The notes: generated from the sequence alone by a model not told the origin. Positions 1-10,469 are shown, numbered from the stretch's first letter. The stretch is DNA of 52,260 nt from SXOA01 sp051004015 (GCA_051004015.1 JBPCKT010000116.1:1-52260), one strand, 5' to 3'. Numbers and translations are program-made.

Positions 1-61
1 TCACCTGGCTCCAAACCTCCAGCCGCCGACGCTCTCGCTTGCTCATCGCCAACGTCTCCAT
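1..61 (-). CDS. IS transposase, N-terminal fragment cut by the window edge (ISNCY/IS1202-like)
   Basis: On the minus strand an ATG at 59-61 opens a frame that runs off the left edge and reads METLAMSKRERRRLEVWSQV. The MSKRERRRLEV opening resembles the N-terminus of ISNCY/IS1202-type transposases, which begin with a short basic MSxKERxRL segment before a helix-turn-helix. An AGGAGG ribosome-binding site lies 7 bases upstream. The two direct GGGGACATTTCTA motifs just outside the gene suit an IS end. Only 20 residues are visible, so the family call is a recollection of family style and the state of the rest is unknown. Confidence 0.55.
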   Translation of the reverse strand, partial: METLAMSKRERRRLEVWSQV

Positions 62-89
62 GTCCAGCCCTCCTTTGGAAGGGCAGCAT

Positions 90-127
90 GGGGACATTTC
101 TATCCGTCGCCAGAGGGGACATTTCTA
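90..127. mobile_element. IS terminal region with two direct 13-bp motifs
   Basis: GGGGACATTTCTA occurs at 90-102 and again at 115-127, a 25-base period, between the transposase start and the first chromosomal gene. Repeated GGACATTT motifs at the ends are, from memory, typical of ISNCY/IS481-like elements with an integrase-type transposase. The outer end of the element is probably within a few bases of 127. The other end and any target-site duplication lie outside the window. Confidence 0.5.
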
Positions 128-295
128 ATGGTGGATGACACGCTGAACCTTTTGCCCTCTCCGCAGCACCCAAGAGAGATAGGGGGGCGAGCGAGCGCGA
201 TTTTTCCTAACATCGCTTCCCTGCACTGCTTAGACTGGGTTAAGCTAATGATTAATCCGCCCCACGCCCCTCCGCCCTAAGGCAGGATTCGCCGC

Positions 296-859
296 GTGAA
301 CCGCCTGAACGTGGAAGAGACCACCCGCGAGCACTTCCCCCGCATCCATCGGGCTGCGCTCGTGCTTTGCGGCAACCCCTGGGATGCGGACGACCTGGCC
401 CAGGAAACCTTCATGGTCCTAGCTCGGCAGGGGAAGGATTTTGAAGGACGAAGCAGCGTTTATACCTGGCTGTACGGGATCCTGCTCAACCTGGACCGGC
501 GGCAGCGGCGGCAACTGGGGATGAAGCGCCGCAAGCTCCGCGTCCTGTGGGACCGGGAGCCAACGGTTCAGAGAAGCATGCCGGGGGCCGACGCCCCGGT
601 GGAAGTGGCCGAGTGGAAAAACAGCCTCTGGGCTCGCGTTGCCCTGCTCCCCGAAGGGCAGCGGCAGTCGCTGGTCTTGCGGTTCAGCGAAGGATTGCGG
701 TACGAAGAAGTCGCCGAAGTTTTGCAGTGTCCCCTGGGCACGGTCAAGAGCCGGATTTTTCACGGCCTGGCCGCCCTGCGGCGGATTTTGGATAGCGAAG
801 GGGAAGAGGCCCGCCAGATGCCCGCCTTTCCCAGTGAGGATATTTCTCATGCAGTTTGA
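296..859 (+). CDS. ECF-type RNA polymerase sigma factor
   Basis: A 187-residue sigma-70 family protein of the extracytoplasmic-function type. Region 2 covers about residues 10-70 and includes NPWDADDLAQETF (27-39). Region 4 covers about 115-165, with LPEGQRQSLVLRF and the helix-turn-helix EEVAEVLQCPLGTVKSR. The GTG start at 296 has AGGA 8 bases upstream. The stop overlaps the start of the next gene by 11 bases, so the two are translationally coupled. The next gene encodes a one-pass membrane protein that is a good candidate for its anti-sigma factor. The stimulus is unknown. Confidence 0.92.
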   Translation: MNRLNVEETTREHFPRIHRAALVLCGNPWDADDLAQETFMVLARQGKDFEGRSSVYTWLYGILLNLDRRQRRQLGMKRRKLRVLWDREPTVQRSMPGADAPVEVAEWKNSLWARVALLPEGQRQSLVLRFSEGLRYEEVAEVLQCPLGTVKSRIFHGLAALRRILDSEGEEARQMPAFPSEDISHAV

Positions 860-1370
860 CCCGCGGGTTTTTCGAGAAGACGAGGGCATTCGCGAAGGCG
901 ACGCCAGCTTTGGCGATGGCGACCTGAAGTTGCCAGACGACCTCGCCCTCATGGCCGAGCAACTCGGCGATGATGCGGCACGTCTCGCGGCCACATATCC
1001 GCCGCCGCTGCCCACAGTGCTTGCAGTTTCGCGCCAAGAATCCGTCGCCCAAACATCGTCTCGTCGCAAGGCCTGGCTCACGCGTTCCCTCGCCGGCACC
1101 GCTCTGGCCGCTGGACTCATCACGATCTCGCTCGTGGCATCGAATTCCTATCGGCCCCAAGACGCAAATCACTCGCTGCCAGCAGCCGCTTCTTCGTCCG
1201 CTATGGATTCCCTAGTAGCGCATGAACCTGCCACACCCAAAGGCACGCAGCCGCAAAAAATCCCCGTCACTCCTGCCTCCTGGCTGGGCGACACCTCCGG
1301 CCCCGAGCTCGAAGCCTTGATGGACCTGTGGGAACAAGACCAGCCTGCCGTCCGCAGTTTGTCGTTTTAA
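849..1370 (+). CDS. Putative membrane-anchored anti-sigma factor
   Basis: A 173-residue protein starting at an ATG 11 bases inside the end of the sigma gene. The acidic N-terminal part (1-75) contains LPDDLALMAEQLGDDAARLAATYP, read here as LPDDLALMAEQLGDDAAR (28-45) plus what follows, a style seen in proteins beside planctomycete ECF factors. One hydrophobic segment (about 78-97) is followed by a Ser/Ala/Pro-rich outer part. No zinc-binding HxxxCxxC motif is present, so it is not a ZAS-type anti-sigma factor. The role comes from position, topology and coupling, not from a recognised domain. Confidence 0.65.
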   Translation: MQFDPRVFREDEGIREGDASFGDGDLKLPDDLALMAEQLGDDAARLAATYPPPLPTVLAVSRQESVAQTSSRRKAWLTRSLAGTALAAGLITISLVASNSYRPQDANHSLPAAASSSAMDSLVAHEPATPKGTQPQKIPVTPASWLGDTSGPELEALMDLWEQDQPAVRSLSF

Positions 1371-1375
1371 TGTAG

Positions 1376-1395
1376 GACGGCCTTTCCAGGCCGTC
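1376..1395. repeat. Hairpin of the TGTAGGA...CCAG...CCGTC type in a gene leader
   Basis: GACGGCCT (1376-1383), loop TTCC, AGGCCGTC (1388-1395): a perfect 8-bp stem directly after TGTAGGA. It lies between the anti-sigma gene stop (1370) and the next ATG (1414), 18 bases before the start. The same TGTAGGA opening and CCAG-centred arm recur at 34205-34279. No T-run follows, so it is not a classic terminator. Confidence 0.7.
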
Positions 1396-1413
1396 TGGAG
1401 GGAATCCTCTTCC

Positions 1414-2895
1414 ATGTCGTTGCGGTACTTCTATTCCTTCGCCGTCCTATCCTCCCTCCTCGCCAGCGCTTCGGCACAGGAACTGAACACCCCGTTTGTC
1501 TCCTGGGAAAAGCCAACCCAGCGACTCCAAAACGCCACCGTCACCGTTCGCATCCTCTGCCAAATGCAGAAGCCGCCTATGGAGAAAGACGGAGAGAGGT
1601 TCGAATCCGCCAATCCCACAGCCGGCCCCTTGGCCGAAAAATCCGCGTCCGAAAAATCCGCCGTCGAAAAACAGAAGGAATCCGGCCGCTCCTCTACCGT
1701 CATCGTCTGCTCCGGCCTCTGTGTCGCCCGCAACAAGTTTGTCACCGCGGTCCAGGTCGGCACCGATTCGCAGATCCGCTTCACTTTTCCCGGCGGCAGC
1801 CAGGGGGATGCCCGGCTGCGGGTGATTGATGAGTTCTCCGGGCTGGCGATTTTGGAGTCGAAGTCCGATGCTGCCACTCCCATCGAGCTCGCCCCCGCAC
1901 CCGCCGCTGCCGGCTCGTGGGTGATGACCGGCTCTGCCTGGGGGGTGGAGAAGCCCATCGTCTCGCTGGGTATCGTCGGCGCGGTGGACCGCACCCTTAC
2001 CGGCGGTGGCTATCCACCGCTCCTCCAGTGCGATGTCCGCACGACCGACACCTCCTGCGGCGCGGGGGTGGTCAACAGCCAGGGGAAGCTCGTCGGCGTC
2101 GTCATCGGCACGGACAAGCCCGAGGCGCAGCGGGGCTGGGCCTACGCCGTTCCCGTTACGCACGTGCAGCGGCTGCTCCGCGTGGCGGACGGGGCCAAGG
2201 GCACTGCCGGCAAAGAGGACGACCGCTCCGTCATCGTCCTCAAACGCCGCCGGCCGGTCGTCGGCATGTCACTCGATAGCGAGGAGGACGGCGGCATCGT
2301 CGTCCGCCGCGTCGTCCCCGGCGGACCAGCCGCCAAAGCCGGCATCCAGGTCGGCGACCACGTCACCGCCACCGACGGCATCCGCATCCGCTCCGTCTAC
2401 CAGGCCACCGTCCCCACCCTCCACAAGCAACCCGGCGACACCATCAGCTTCACCATCGAGCGTGCCGGCAAGCCTCAAGACATCCAAGTCACCCTCGGCG
2501 GCGGCGTGGAGCTCCCCTCCCTCCCCGAAAACCAGCTCGCCGACGTCATCCAGCCGAAAGTCCAGATGCGACGGGACTCCAAAGGCGCCTACATCCGCAG
2601 CCAGGATGATAACTCCGAGCTGGTCCTCAACCCCCTGGGCGAAGGCGGCCGGCTGAAAGCTTCGGGGGACAGTGTTCTCGCCGCCGAGAAAATTGCCCTC
2701 CTCGAAAAGGCCATGGACCGCTATCAGAAAGTCATCGAGCTCCAGCAACAGCAACTCAAGGAATCCACCACCAGCCGTCGCCAACTCGAGGAGTCCCTCG
2801 AGTCTCTCAAATCGGACCTCGAATCCCTCCGCAAACAGCTCCCGCCCAGCGGTGGCAACAAGAAAGAGGCGGCAGCGGAAGGCGTAAAGAAGTAG
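1414..2895 (+). CDS. Secreted HtrA-like PDZ protein with a degenerate catalytic triad (pseudoprotease)
   Basis: A 493-residue exported protein. A signal peptide (about 1-21, ending ASAQ) is followed by a linker, a trypsin-like domain (about 95-255), a PDZ domain (about 281-368) and a coiled coil rich in Glu, Gln and Lys (about 425-475). The fold signatures are those of HtrA/DegP, but the active site is not. VTAAHV reads VTAVQV (His to Gln114). The Asp of DLAVL is Gly143 in GLAIL. GNSGGP reads SCGAGV (Ser to Cys215). It therefore probably binds rather than cleaves. It lies just after the sigma/anti-sigma pair, as DegS/MucD-type proteins often do in envelope-stress loci, so a sensing or scaffold role is plausible. 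Confidence 0.85.
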   Translation: MSLRYFYSFAVLSSLLASASAQELNTPFVSWEKPTQRLQNATVTVRILCQMQKPPMEKDGERFESANPTAGPLAEKSASEKSAVEKQKESGRSSTVIVCSGLCVARNKFVTAVQVGTDSQIRFTFPGGSQGDARLRVIDEFSGLAILESKSDAATPIELAPAPAAAGSWVMTGSAWGVEKPIVSLGIVGAVDRTLTGGGYPPLLQCDVRTTDTSCGAGVVNSQGKLVGVVIGTDKPEAQRGWAYAVPVTHVQRLLRVADGAKGTAGKEDDRSVIVLKRRRPVVGMSLDSEEDGGIVVRRVVPGGPAAKAGIQVGDHVTATDGIRIRSVYQATVPTLHKQPGDTISFTIERAGKPQDIQVTLGGGVELPSLPENQLADVIQPKVQMRRDSKGAYIRSQDDNSELVLNPLGEGGRLKASGDSVLAAEKIALLEKAMDRYQKVIELQQQQLKESTTSRRQLEESLESLKSDLESLRKQLPPSGGNKKEAAAEGVKK

Positions 2896-3018
2896 TGCCC
2901 TGCCGCTCTGCCAGGCACTTCCATCGAGGGTCCGGCTGGCATGTTACGTCCGCTAGCCTTTACCTTGCCCTAGTCGCGGTAGGGCGGTTAGACTGGAACC
3001 ATCACAGGATATTGATGT

Positions 3019-4431
3019 GTGCAAAGGACGGTGCTGGTGGAAGAAATGAATATCAAGCCTGTTACCTCAGGAACTTCCTTTTCCCGGCGCGAGCTGCTGC
3101 GCGTGGGTGGGGCGGGGGTGATGGGGATTTCGCTGGCGAAGCTCTTGGGGGCGGCGGAGGGGCCGACAGTTACGGGGCCGGCCCATCAGCTCGTGGCGAA
3201 AGCCGATTCGTGCATCATCATGATGCTCAACGGCGGGCCGAGCCATCTCGATATGTGGGATATGAAGCCGGATGCGCCGGATAATATCCGCGGGGAGTTC
3301 AAGCCGATTCCCTCGACGCTGACGGGGGTGCCGGTCAGCGAGCACATGCCCAAGCTGTCCCAGCAGATGCACCGCTGCACGCTGATTCGCTCGATGCACC
3401 ACAGCGTCAACAACGCCCACGCCGCCGCGGTGTATGTGGCCCTGACCGGTCATGACCGGGGGGAAGTGGGGGGCGGGGCGCTCCCTACCGACAATCCATA
3501 CCCTGGGGCCGTCGCCGCTCGCATCCTGCCGAACAAGCCGGACGCACTGCCGCATGTGGCCCTGCCGTACAAGACCAAGGAAGGAGCCGGCGGTCCGCCC
3601 CAGCCGGGGTTTTACGGGGGGCTGCTTGGCCGGAATTACGATCCGCTGTGGGTGCTGAAGGATCCTAACGCCGCTGATTTTTCGGTCCCGGAGTTTACGC
3701 TTGGTACGGATGTTTCCATTGAGCGTCTGGCCAAGCGCGGCGAGCTGCTGACGCACCTAAACGCCGACCTCCGCAACTCGCCGTCCCGAGCCGCGTTCGA
3801 TGCGATGGACAAGATGCAGCACCGGGCGCTCGACGTGCTCACCTCCGACAAGGTCCGCAGCGCCTTCCGCCTCGACCAGGAGCCGGCGGTGATGCGGGAC
3901 GCTTACGGCCGGAATATTTACGGACAGAGCACGCTGCTGGCCCGCCGCTTGATTGAAGCGGGGACACGCGTGGTGACCCTCTCGTGGGCCCCCGACGCGA
4001 ATGCCACCTGGGACACGCACGGCAGCAACTTCAAAACACTCAAGGAGACGCTGCTGCCGCAGTTTGATTCGGCTTGCGGCACGCTGCTTTCGGACCTGGC
4101 CCAGCGGAACATGCTGGAGCGGACGCTGGTGGTGGTGACCGGCGATTTTGGCCGCACGCCGAAAATCAACGCCAGCAACGGCGGCCGCGACCACTGGAAT
4201 TACTGCTACACCATCATGCTGGCCGGCGGCGGCATGAAAGCCGGCAACGTCTATGGAGCCAGCGACCGGACCGGAGCCTTCCCCGCCGACCGACCCACCA
4301 CGCCGGGCAACGTCCTCGCCACCATCTACCGCCTCCTCGGCATCGACCACCGGCTGGAACTGTTCGACAACCTCGGCAGGCCGCACCGGATTGTTCCCAA
4401 GGGGGACGTGGTGGAAGAGCTGATTGCGTAG
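3019..4431 (+). CDS. DUF1501 family protein, Tat-exported
   Basis: A 470-residue member of DUF1501, an alkaline-phosphatase/sulfatase-fold family that is abundant in planctomycetes and of unknown substrate. A twin-arginine signal (SRRELLRVGGAG) lies near the N-terminus. The C-terminal block DFGRTPKIN, GGRDHWNYC, AGGGMKAGNVYGASD and LGIDHRLELFDNLGRP matches the family. The usual EFGRTP is DFGRTP here. GTG at 3019 has AGGA 8 bases upstream. An in-frame ATG at 3046 is a possible alternative start. These genes are often next to a DUF1553 partner, but none is present. Confidence 0.9.
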   Translation: MQRTVLVEEMNIKPVTSGTSFSRRELLRVGGAGVMGISLAKLLGAAEGPTVTGPAHQLVAKADSCIIMMLNGGPSHLDMWDMKPDAPDNIRGEFKPIPSTLTGVPVSEHMPKLSQQMHRCTLIRSMHHSVNNAHAAAVYVALTGHDRGEVGGGALPTDNPYPGAVAARILPNKPDALPHVALPYKTKEGAGGPPQPGFYGGLLGRNYDPLWVLKDPNAADFSVPEFTLGTDVSIERLAKRGELLTHLNADLRNSPSRAAFDAMDKMQHRALDVLTSDKVRSAFRLDQEPAVMRDAYGRNIYGQSTLLARRLIEAGTRVVTLSWAPDANATWDTHGSNFKTLKETLLPQFDSACGTLLSDLAQRNMLERTLVVVTGDFGRTPKINASNGGRDHWNYCYTIMLAGGGMKAGNVYGASDRTGAFPADRPTTPGNVLATIYRLLGIDHRLELFDNLGRPHRIVPKGDVVEELIA

Positions 4432-4449
4432 CGCCGGTGGACCGTTTTC

Positions 4450-4560
4450 ACATTTAGCCTTTAGCATTTCGCATTTAGCATTTAACATCAGCCCCCTAGT
4501 CGGTTACTCAGACTTGACGCAATGCTAAATGGCAAATGCTCAATGCTAAATGTCAAATGT
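4450..4560. repeat. Intergenic inverted repeat built of AAATGCTAAATG-type units
   Basis: The left arm (4450-4488) is a run of CATTTAGC/GCATTT units and the right arm (4520-4560) is made of their complements, AATGCTAAATG and CAAATG. The arms are imperfect inverted repeats, each internally tandem with a period of about 9-10. They fill the gap between the DUF1501 gene and the copper ATPase, ending 29 bases before its start. A folded RNA or cruciform is possible. A stable G+C-rich terminator stem is not visible. Confidence 0.75.
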
Positions 4561-4589
4561 AGAAGTCCGGCCGCGTATAATTCAGGCCG

Positions 4590-6824
<2,235 letters not shown>

Positions 6825-6834
6825 AGTGACAAGA

Positions 6835-6892
6835 AAAGTACTCATCTCGCTCCGCGAGATGAAATCCTCACGCGGAGCGTGAGGAGTACTTT
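6835..6892. terminator. Three-way-junction inverted repeat between convergent genes
   Basis: The outer stem AAAGTACTC (6835-6843) pairs with GAGTACTTT (6884-6892). Inside it sit two perfect hairpins: ATCTCGC-TCC-GCGAGAT (6844-6860) and CCTCACGC-GGA-GCGTGAGG (6866-6884, sharing one base with the outer stem). It lies between the convergent copA and beta-barrel genes and its last base is part of the minus-strand stop codon. A bidirectional terminator is the simplest reading. Confidence 0.7.
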
Positions 6893-8139
6893 CAAAACAC
6901 AATTCCCGCCCGCAGCAGAAACGTATCATCCGGTTCGAAGCCTCCTCCGGAGAGATAGGTGACACGGCGGCCGAAGACATAGCCGGCTTCGATGGAGTAG
7001 CCTGTGCCCCCGTTGAGCTTGCGTTCCAACCCGAGCAGAACTCGGTAGTCCTGCAGCGTGACCTTGTCGTGAGAGGTGCTGGTCCGCTCGATGGAGTAGG
7101 TGTTGCCGCCATACTCCGCCGTGGTGTAAATCCAGTCCTCAAATCCGTAGCCGGAGTTGACGCAGGCCGCCAGCTTCGGCTTGGGGAAGATCAGCTCCAG
7201 CCGCAGAAAGTCCGTGGGGTTCCAGATGACGCCTCCTACCGGCAGCAGCTTGAGGTTGTCGCGGCCGAGGTAGATGACACCGCCGATGAGCTGCAGGCGG
7301 TCAGGGATGGCGTCATAGATGAGGAGCCCCTTGCCGGTCACGCGGAAGGCGTCAGCATCGCGGACCTCAAAATCGCTGTAGTAACCGGGCATTACCGCCA
7401 AGAGGAGCGTGTAGCGGTTGACGAACGTCGGCAGCCACATGAAGTCGATGTAGGCATCGTGCAGCCGTGCCGGCAAGTCCGTGGACTGTGGCCCGGAGAG
7501 CAGATGCATGTTGTAGCCCGGCGTGATTACCAGCGGCCAGGCGGCGATAGGGAACGGCAAGGCGAACGATGCGAAGGCGTCAATCTCCGTGAAGCCGAAG
7601 TCCTGCGGGTCATTCCCTTCATGCAGCCACGTCGCCGTGAGCGAGAGCTTCTGAAAGAACCCGTTGCGGTGGCTGGAGAGGCGGGCCATGCCATCGCGCA
7701 GCACGGGGTCCCCCAGCAGAGGATGCTCCATGCCAATCGGGCCATCCACGGGATAGTCGAAATTCTCGTCGACCAGCACCCCCGCAGTCGGCGGAAGGGG
7801 CTCGGCATCTTCAAACGGAGCTGCCCGCGTAATTGTGCGAGGAGCCGTGCGGGACTGAGGTCCGTCGATGTCGGCCGGTGGACCGGAATAAGGAAGGTCG
7901 TCCGACTGCGCCCGGAGCCGCCGTGGAATCTTCCTGGTGGGCGCAGGATTCTCGACCTCGCCTTCCCCAGCGACTTCCTCCAAGTGAGACAGCAGCCGAT
8001 ACTTGAAGTCCTCTTCCGCATGGGCTGTCGGCATCAAGAGGAACGCGATGCCACTTAGCAAGAGCAGGACGGAGCAATGCGCCGTCCTGCGACCGAGCGC
8101 TGTCATGGCCAGCTTCGAAATGAGTGTCCGTGAGGCCAT
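6892..8139 (-). CDS. Secreted beta-barrel-like outer-membrane protein, paralogue of the next gene
   Basis: A 415-residue protein with a long signal sequence (about 1-42, ending PTAHA). A variable charged and Pro-rich region follows. From about residue 160 come alternating hydrophobic/aromatic segments typical of beta strands, ending in FLLRAGIVF with a terminal Phe as in many outer-membrane barrels. The last 150 residues align by eye with the neighbour at 8139-9482 (FPKPKL/FPQPKL, EYGG, SIERTS/TIERTS, AGYVFGRRV/VGYVFHREV). Its ATG shares one base with the upstream stop (TGATG), so translation is coupled. Function is unknown; a DUF6268-like family is possible. Confidence 0.75.
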   Translation of the reverse strand: MASRTLISKLAMTALGRRTAHCSVLLLLSGIAFLLMPTAHAEEDFKYRLLSHLEEVAGEGEVENPAPTRKIPRRLRAQSDDLPYSGPPADIDGPQSRTAPRTITRAAPFEDAEPLPPTAGVLVDENFDYPVDGPIGMEHPLLGDPVLRDGMARLSSHRNGFFQKLSLTATWLHEGNDPQDFGFTEIDAFASFALPFPIAAWPLVITPGYNMHLLSGPQSTDLPARLHDAYIDFMWLPTFVNRYTLLLAVMPGYYSDFEVRDADAFRVTGKGLLIYDAIPDRLQLIGGVIYLGRDNLKLLPVGGVIWNPTDFLRLELIFPKPKLAACVNSGYGFEDWIYTTAEYGGNTYSIERTSTSHDKVTLQDYRVLLGLERKLNGGTGYSIEAGYVFGRRVTYLSGGGFEPDDTFLLRAGIVF

Positions 8140-9482
8140 CAGAACGAGAACCCCATTCTGACCACGAAGGTGTTGCCCGGGTTGAACGAATCTCCCGGCG
8201 TGACGACGTACACGACCTCTCGGTGAAAGACGTAGCCGACTTCGGCGAACGCGTTAAGGCCGGGCCCGTCGGATTCCAGGCCGATGGAAACACGAATGTC
8301 GTTGATGTCGATGCGATCGGAGGCTCCCGAGGTCCGCTCGATGGTCCACGCCCCGCCGCCGTATTCCCCCGCCACGTACCACCAGACTTCCTTGTTATTC
8401 ACCGTGGTCAAATAGCTGCCTAACTTGGGCTGGGGGAACACCAGGTCAAATCGGACCTGGGGTGAGGGCTGCCAGAGAATTCCGCCGGCGGGAAGGATTT
8501 TGATGTCATTGCGGTTGATATAAACGGCCCCGAGTTTGAGCGTGGTCGCGGGGGTGAGCTTGAGCTTGCCCATGGCGATCCCCTGGAGGCGAAGGCTGTG
8601 ACTATTGAAGGTGTGAAAGTCGGTGTACACCCCCATGCGGTAGCCGAACTCCGCGCCGAGCTGCTGATTGGGGTCCGTGCTGTACTGCGTGTCGAAGAAC
8701 GCACTATAGGCGCTCGGCGGCAGATCGGCGGGCAGGCTGTGCGGCCCGTCCCACAGATGGATGCCGAATGTGGGCGAGAAGAAGATGGGCTGGCTGGAAC
8801 CGAGAAAGTTCGGGAACGCGAAAGTGACGGAGGCGATGGTGTCGTTGATGTTCACATCCGACGGGTCGCTGCCGCTGCCGAGATAGGTGTGCGTCAGGCG
8901 AACATCCTGAATCAGCCGCAGCGTCTGGTTGTAGTCGTAGGGCTGAGCGTTGGGATTGCCGTTCCAAATGCCGCCCGGAAAGAGCGAATTGGAATTCTGG
9001 CTGGGATAAGCGCCAGGGCTGATATAGGGGCTGCCGGAGGGAGGCGGGTTGAAGGTGCCCGGCGAAGGCGTGGCGAAGGGACTCGTCGGTGGCGCGAAAC
9101 CGCCGCTGGTGGAGGGCGTGGTGCTCCACGGATTCGCAACGCCGGGGGTGGTGGAATAGGGATCGAAGGTGTACGGAGTGCCGAGAGTTGCCGGCGGCGT
9201 GTATGCGGCAGGAGGAGCATAGCCGCTAGGAGGCGCGTAAATCGAAGCACCCGCCCCTGAGTTGCCGGAAGCTGCGTTGCCGGAAAACGTTCCGCCACTG
9301 CTGTAAGCCGGCACGGGATTGCCGTAAGGACTTCCCGCTGCCGGCGGTATTGCGGTCGCGGGTGCCGTGCCAATATTGCCCGTGCGTGGAAACTCAATTC
9401 TAGTGCCCTGCGCGCAGACCGAACCTGCCGCGATAGCCGCGGTGAAGGCGAGCGCACTAGAAAGGGCGCGAAGATTCCGCAC
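8139..9482 (-). CDS. Secreted beta-barrel-like protein with a long Pro/Gly/Ser linker
   Basis: A 447-residue protein, first gene of a two-gene minus-strand operon. The signal peptide (1-25) ends VCAQ. A low-complexity region rich in Pro, Ser, Gly, Thr and Asn covers about 30-175 and looks disordered, possibly crossing or binding the cell wall. The rest has barrel-like alternating strands, shares motifs with its downstream paralogue (FPQPKL, AGEYGGGAWTIERTS, VGYVFHREV) and ends FVVRMGFSF. Size and C-terminal Phe suit an outer-membrane protein. The substrate is unknown. Confidence 0.75.
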   Translation of the reverse strand: MRNLRALSSALAFTAAIAAGSVCAQGTRIEFPRTGNIGTAPATAIPPAAGSPYGNPVPAYSSGGTFSGNAASGNSGAGASIYAPPSGYAPPAAYTPPATLGTPYTFDPYSTTPGVANPWSTTPSTSGGFAPPTSPFATPSPGTFNPPPSGSPYISPGAYPSQNSNSLFPGGIWNGNPNAQPYDYNQTLRLIQDVRLTHTYLGSGSDPSDVNINDTIASVTFAFPNFLGSSQPIFFSPTFGIHLWDGPHSLPADLPPSAYSAFFDTQYSTDPNQQLGAEFGYRMGVYTDFHTFNSHSLRLQGIAMGKLKLTPATTLKLGAVYINRNDIKILPAGGILWQPSPQVRFDLVFPQPKLGSYLTTVNNKEVWWYVAGEYGGGAWTIERTSGASDRIDINDIRVSIGLESDGPGLNAFAEVGYVFHREVVYVVTPGDSFNPGNTFVVRMGFSF

Positions 9483-9623
9483 GGAATGACTCTAGGCCGG
9501 AAGGGGCGACGGACGATGAGAGTGGGTTCTGAACGGAGTAATTAGCTGCCGGGGGAAAATGGGTCAAGGTCAAGCAGCCGCTAGCGGCCTCCATCGGCGG
9601 GCGATGAAGCTACAATCACGGCC

Positions 9624-10469
9624 ATGTCCCTTCCCACGATTACCAGTCTGCAAAATCCGCGCGTGAAGGAAGCGCTGAAGCTGCGCGACCGCAAAGGGCG
9701 GGAGCAACAAGGACGGATTCTCATTGAAGGAGTCCGCGAGATTGGCCGCGCCCTGGAAGCCAGCGTTGACATCACGGAGGCCTTCCTCTGTGAGCCGCTT
9801 TGCTTAGATGCACCCGCCGCGGAACTCCTGACGAAGATGCGGCAGGCCAAGGGAATGTCACTTTTATCCGTCAGCGAGCAGGTGATGTCGAAGCTCTCCT
9901 TCGGAGATCGAAAGGAGGGGCTCATCGCCATCGCTCGGCCGCCAGAGAAAACTCTGGATGATCTGGTTGCAACGCTAAAGGCAAGAGTACCGCCGCTTTT
10001 CGTCGTTGTCGAAGGTGTCGAAAAGCCGGGCAACCTGGGTGCCATACTTCGCTCGGCCGATGCCGCGGGTGCGAGCGGCTTGATTGTGGCTAGCGGCGGG
10101 ACGGACCTTCATAACCCGAGCGTCATTCGCTCCAGCCTGGGGGCCATTTTTTCCGTCCCTGTCTGTTCGGCCACGAGCCTCGAAACACTGGCCTGGCTAC
10201 GCAAGCAGAGACTTCGCATCTTTGCCACCTGGGTCAATGCGGCGCTTACCTACAGCGATGCGGATTTTGTCGCCCCGTCCGCGATTATCCTCGGCAGTGA
10301 AGCCCGAGGGCTTTCTACGCTGTGGACCGGCCGCGACATCACAGCCATTTCCCTTCCCATGCTCGGCTCGGTGGATAGCCTGAACCTCTCCGCCACGGCC
10401 GCTATTCTTCTCTACGAATCCCTGCGTCAGCGGAATACCGCCGCCCCACGGCGCTCTGAGCGGGGTTAA
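9624..10469 (+). CDS. SpoU/TrmH (SPOUT) family RNA 2'-O-methyltransferase
   Basis: A 281-residue methyltransferase acting on rRNA or tRNA ribose 2'-OH. The N-terminal substrate-binding part opens with ITSLQNPRVKEALKL. The knotted SPOUT domain holds the three class motifs: NLGAILRSADAAG, IILGSEARGLS, and SVDSLNLSATAAILLYE. The overall form is closest to the RlmB/TsnR branch (23S rRNA), but the exact nucleoside cannot be decided here. It is transcribed divergently from the beta-barrel operon across a 141-bp gap and is a single gene. Confidence 0.9.
   Translation: MSLPTITSLQNPRVKEALKLRDRKGREQQGRILIEGVREIGRALEASVDITEAFLCEPLCLDAPAAELLTKMRQAKGMSLLSVSEQVMSKLSFGDRKEGLIAIARPPEKTLDDLVATLKARVPPLFVVVEGVEKPGNLGAILRSADAAGASGLIVASGGTDLHNPSVIRSSLGAIFSVPVCSATSLETLAWLRKQRLRIFATWVNAALTYSDADFVAPSAIILGSEARGLSTLWTGRDITAISLPMLGSVDSLNLSATAAILLYESLRQRNTAAPRRSERG

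Noticed and set aside
419..1172. Long minus-strand open frames over the sigma and anti-sigma genes
   Set aside because: They are shadows of the plus-strand genes, with Pro/Arg/Ala-rich low-complexity products and no family likeness.
1597..1612. GAGAGGTTCGAATCC resembles the T-arm of a tRNA
   Set aside because: It is inside the coding sequence of the PDZ protein (ERFESANP), and no acceptor or anticodon arm surrounds it.
4450..4560. Possible CRISPR-like array
   Set aside because: Units are 9-10 bases, degenerate and without spacers; no cas gene is near. It is an inverted tandem repeat.
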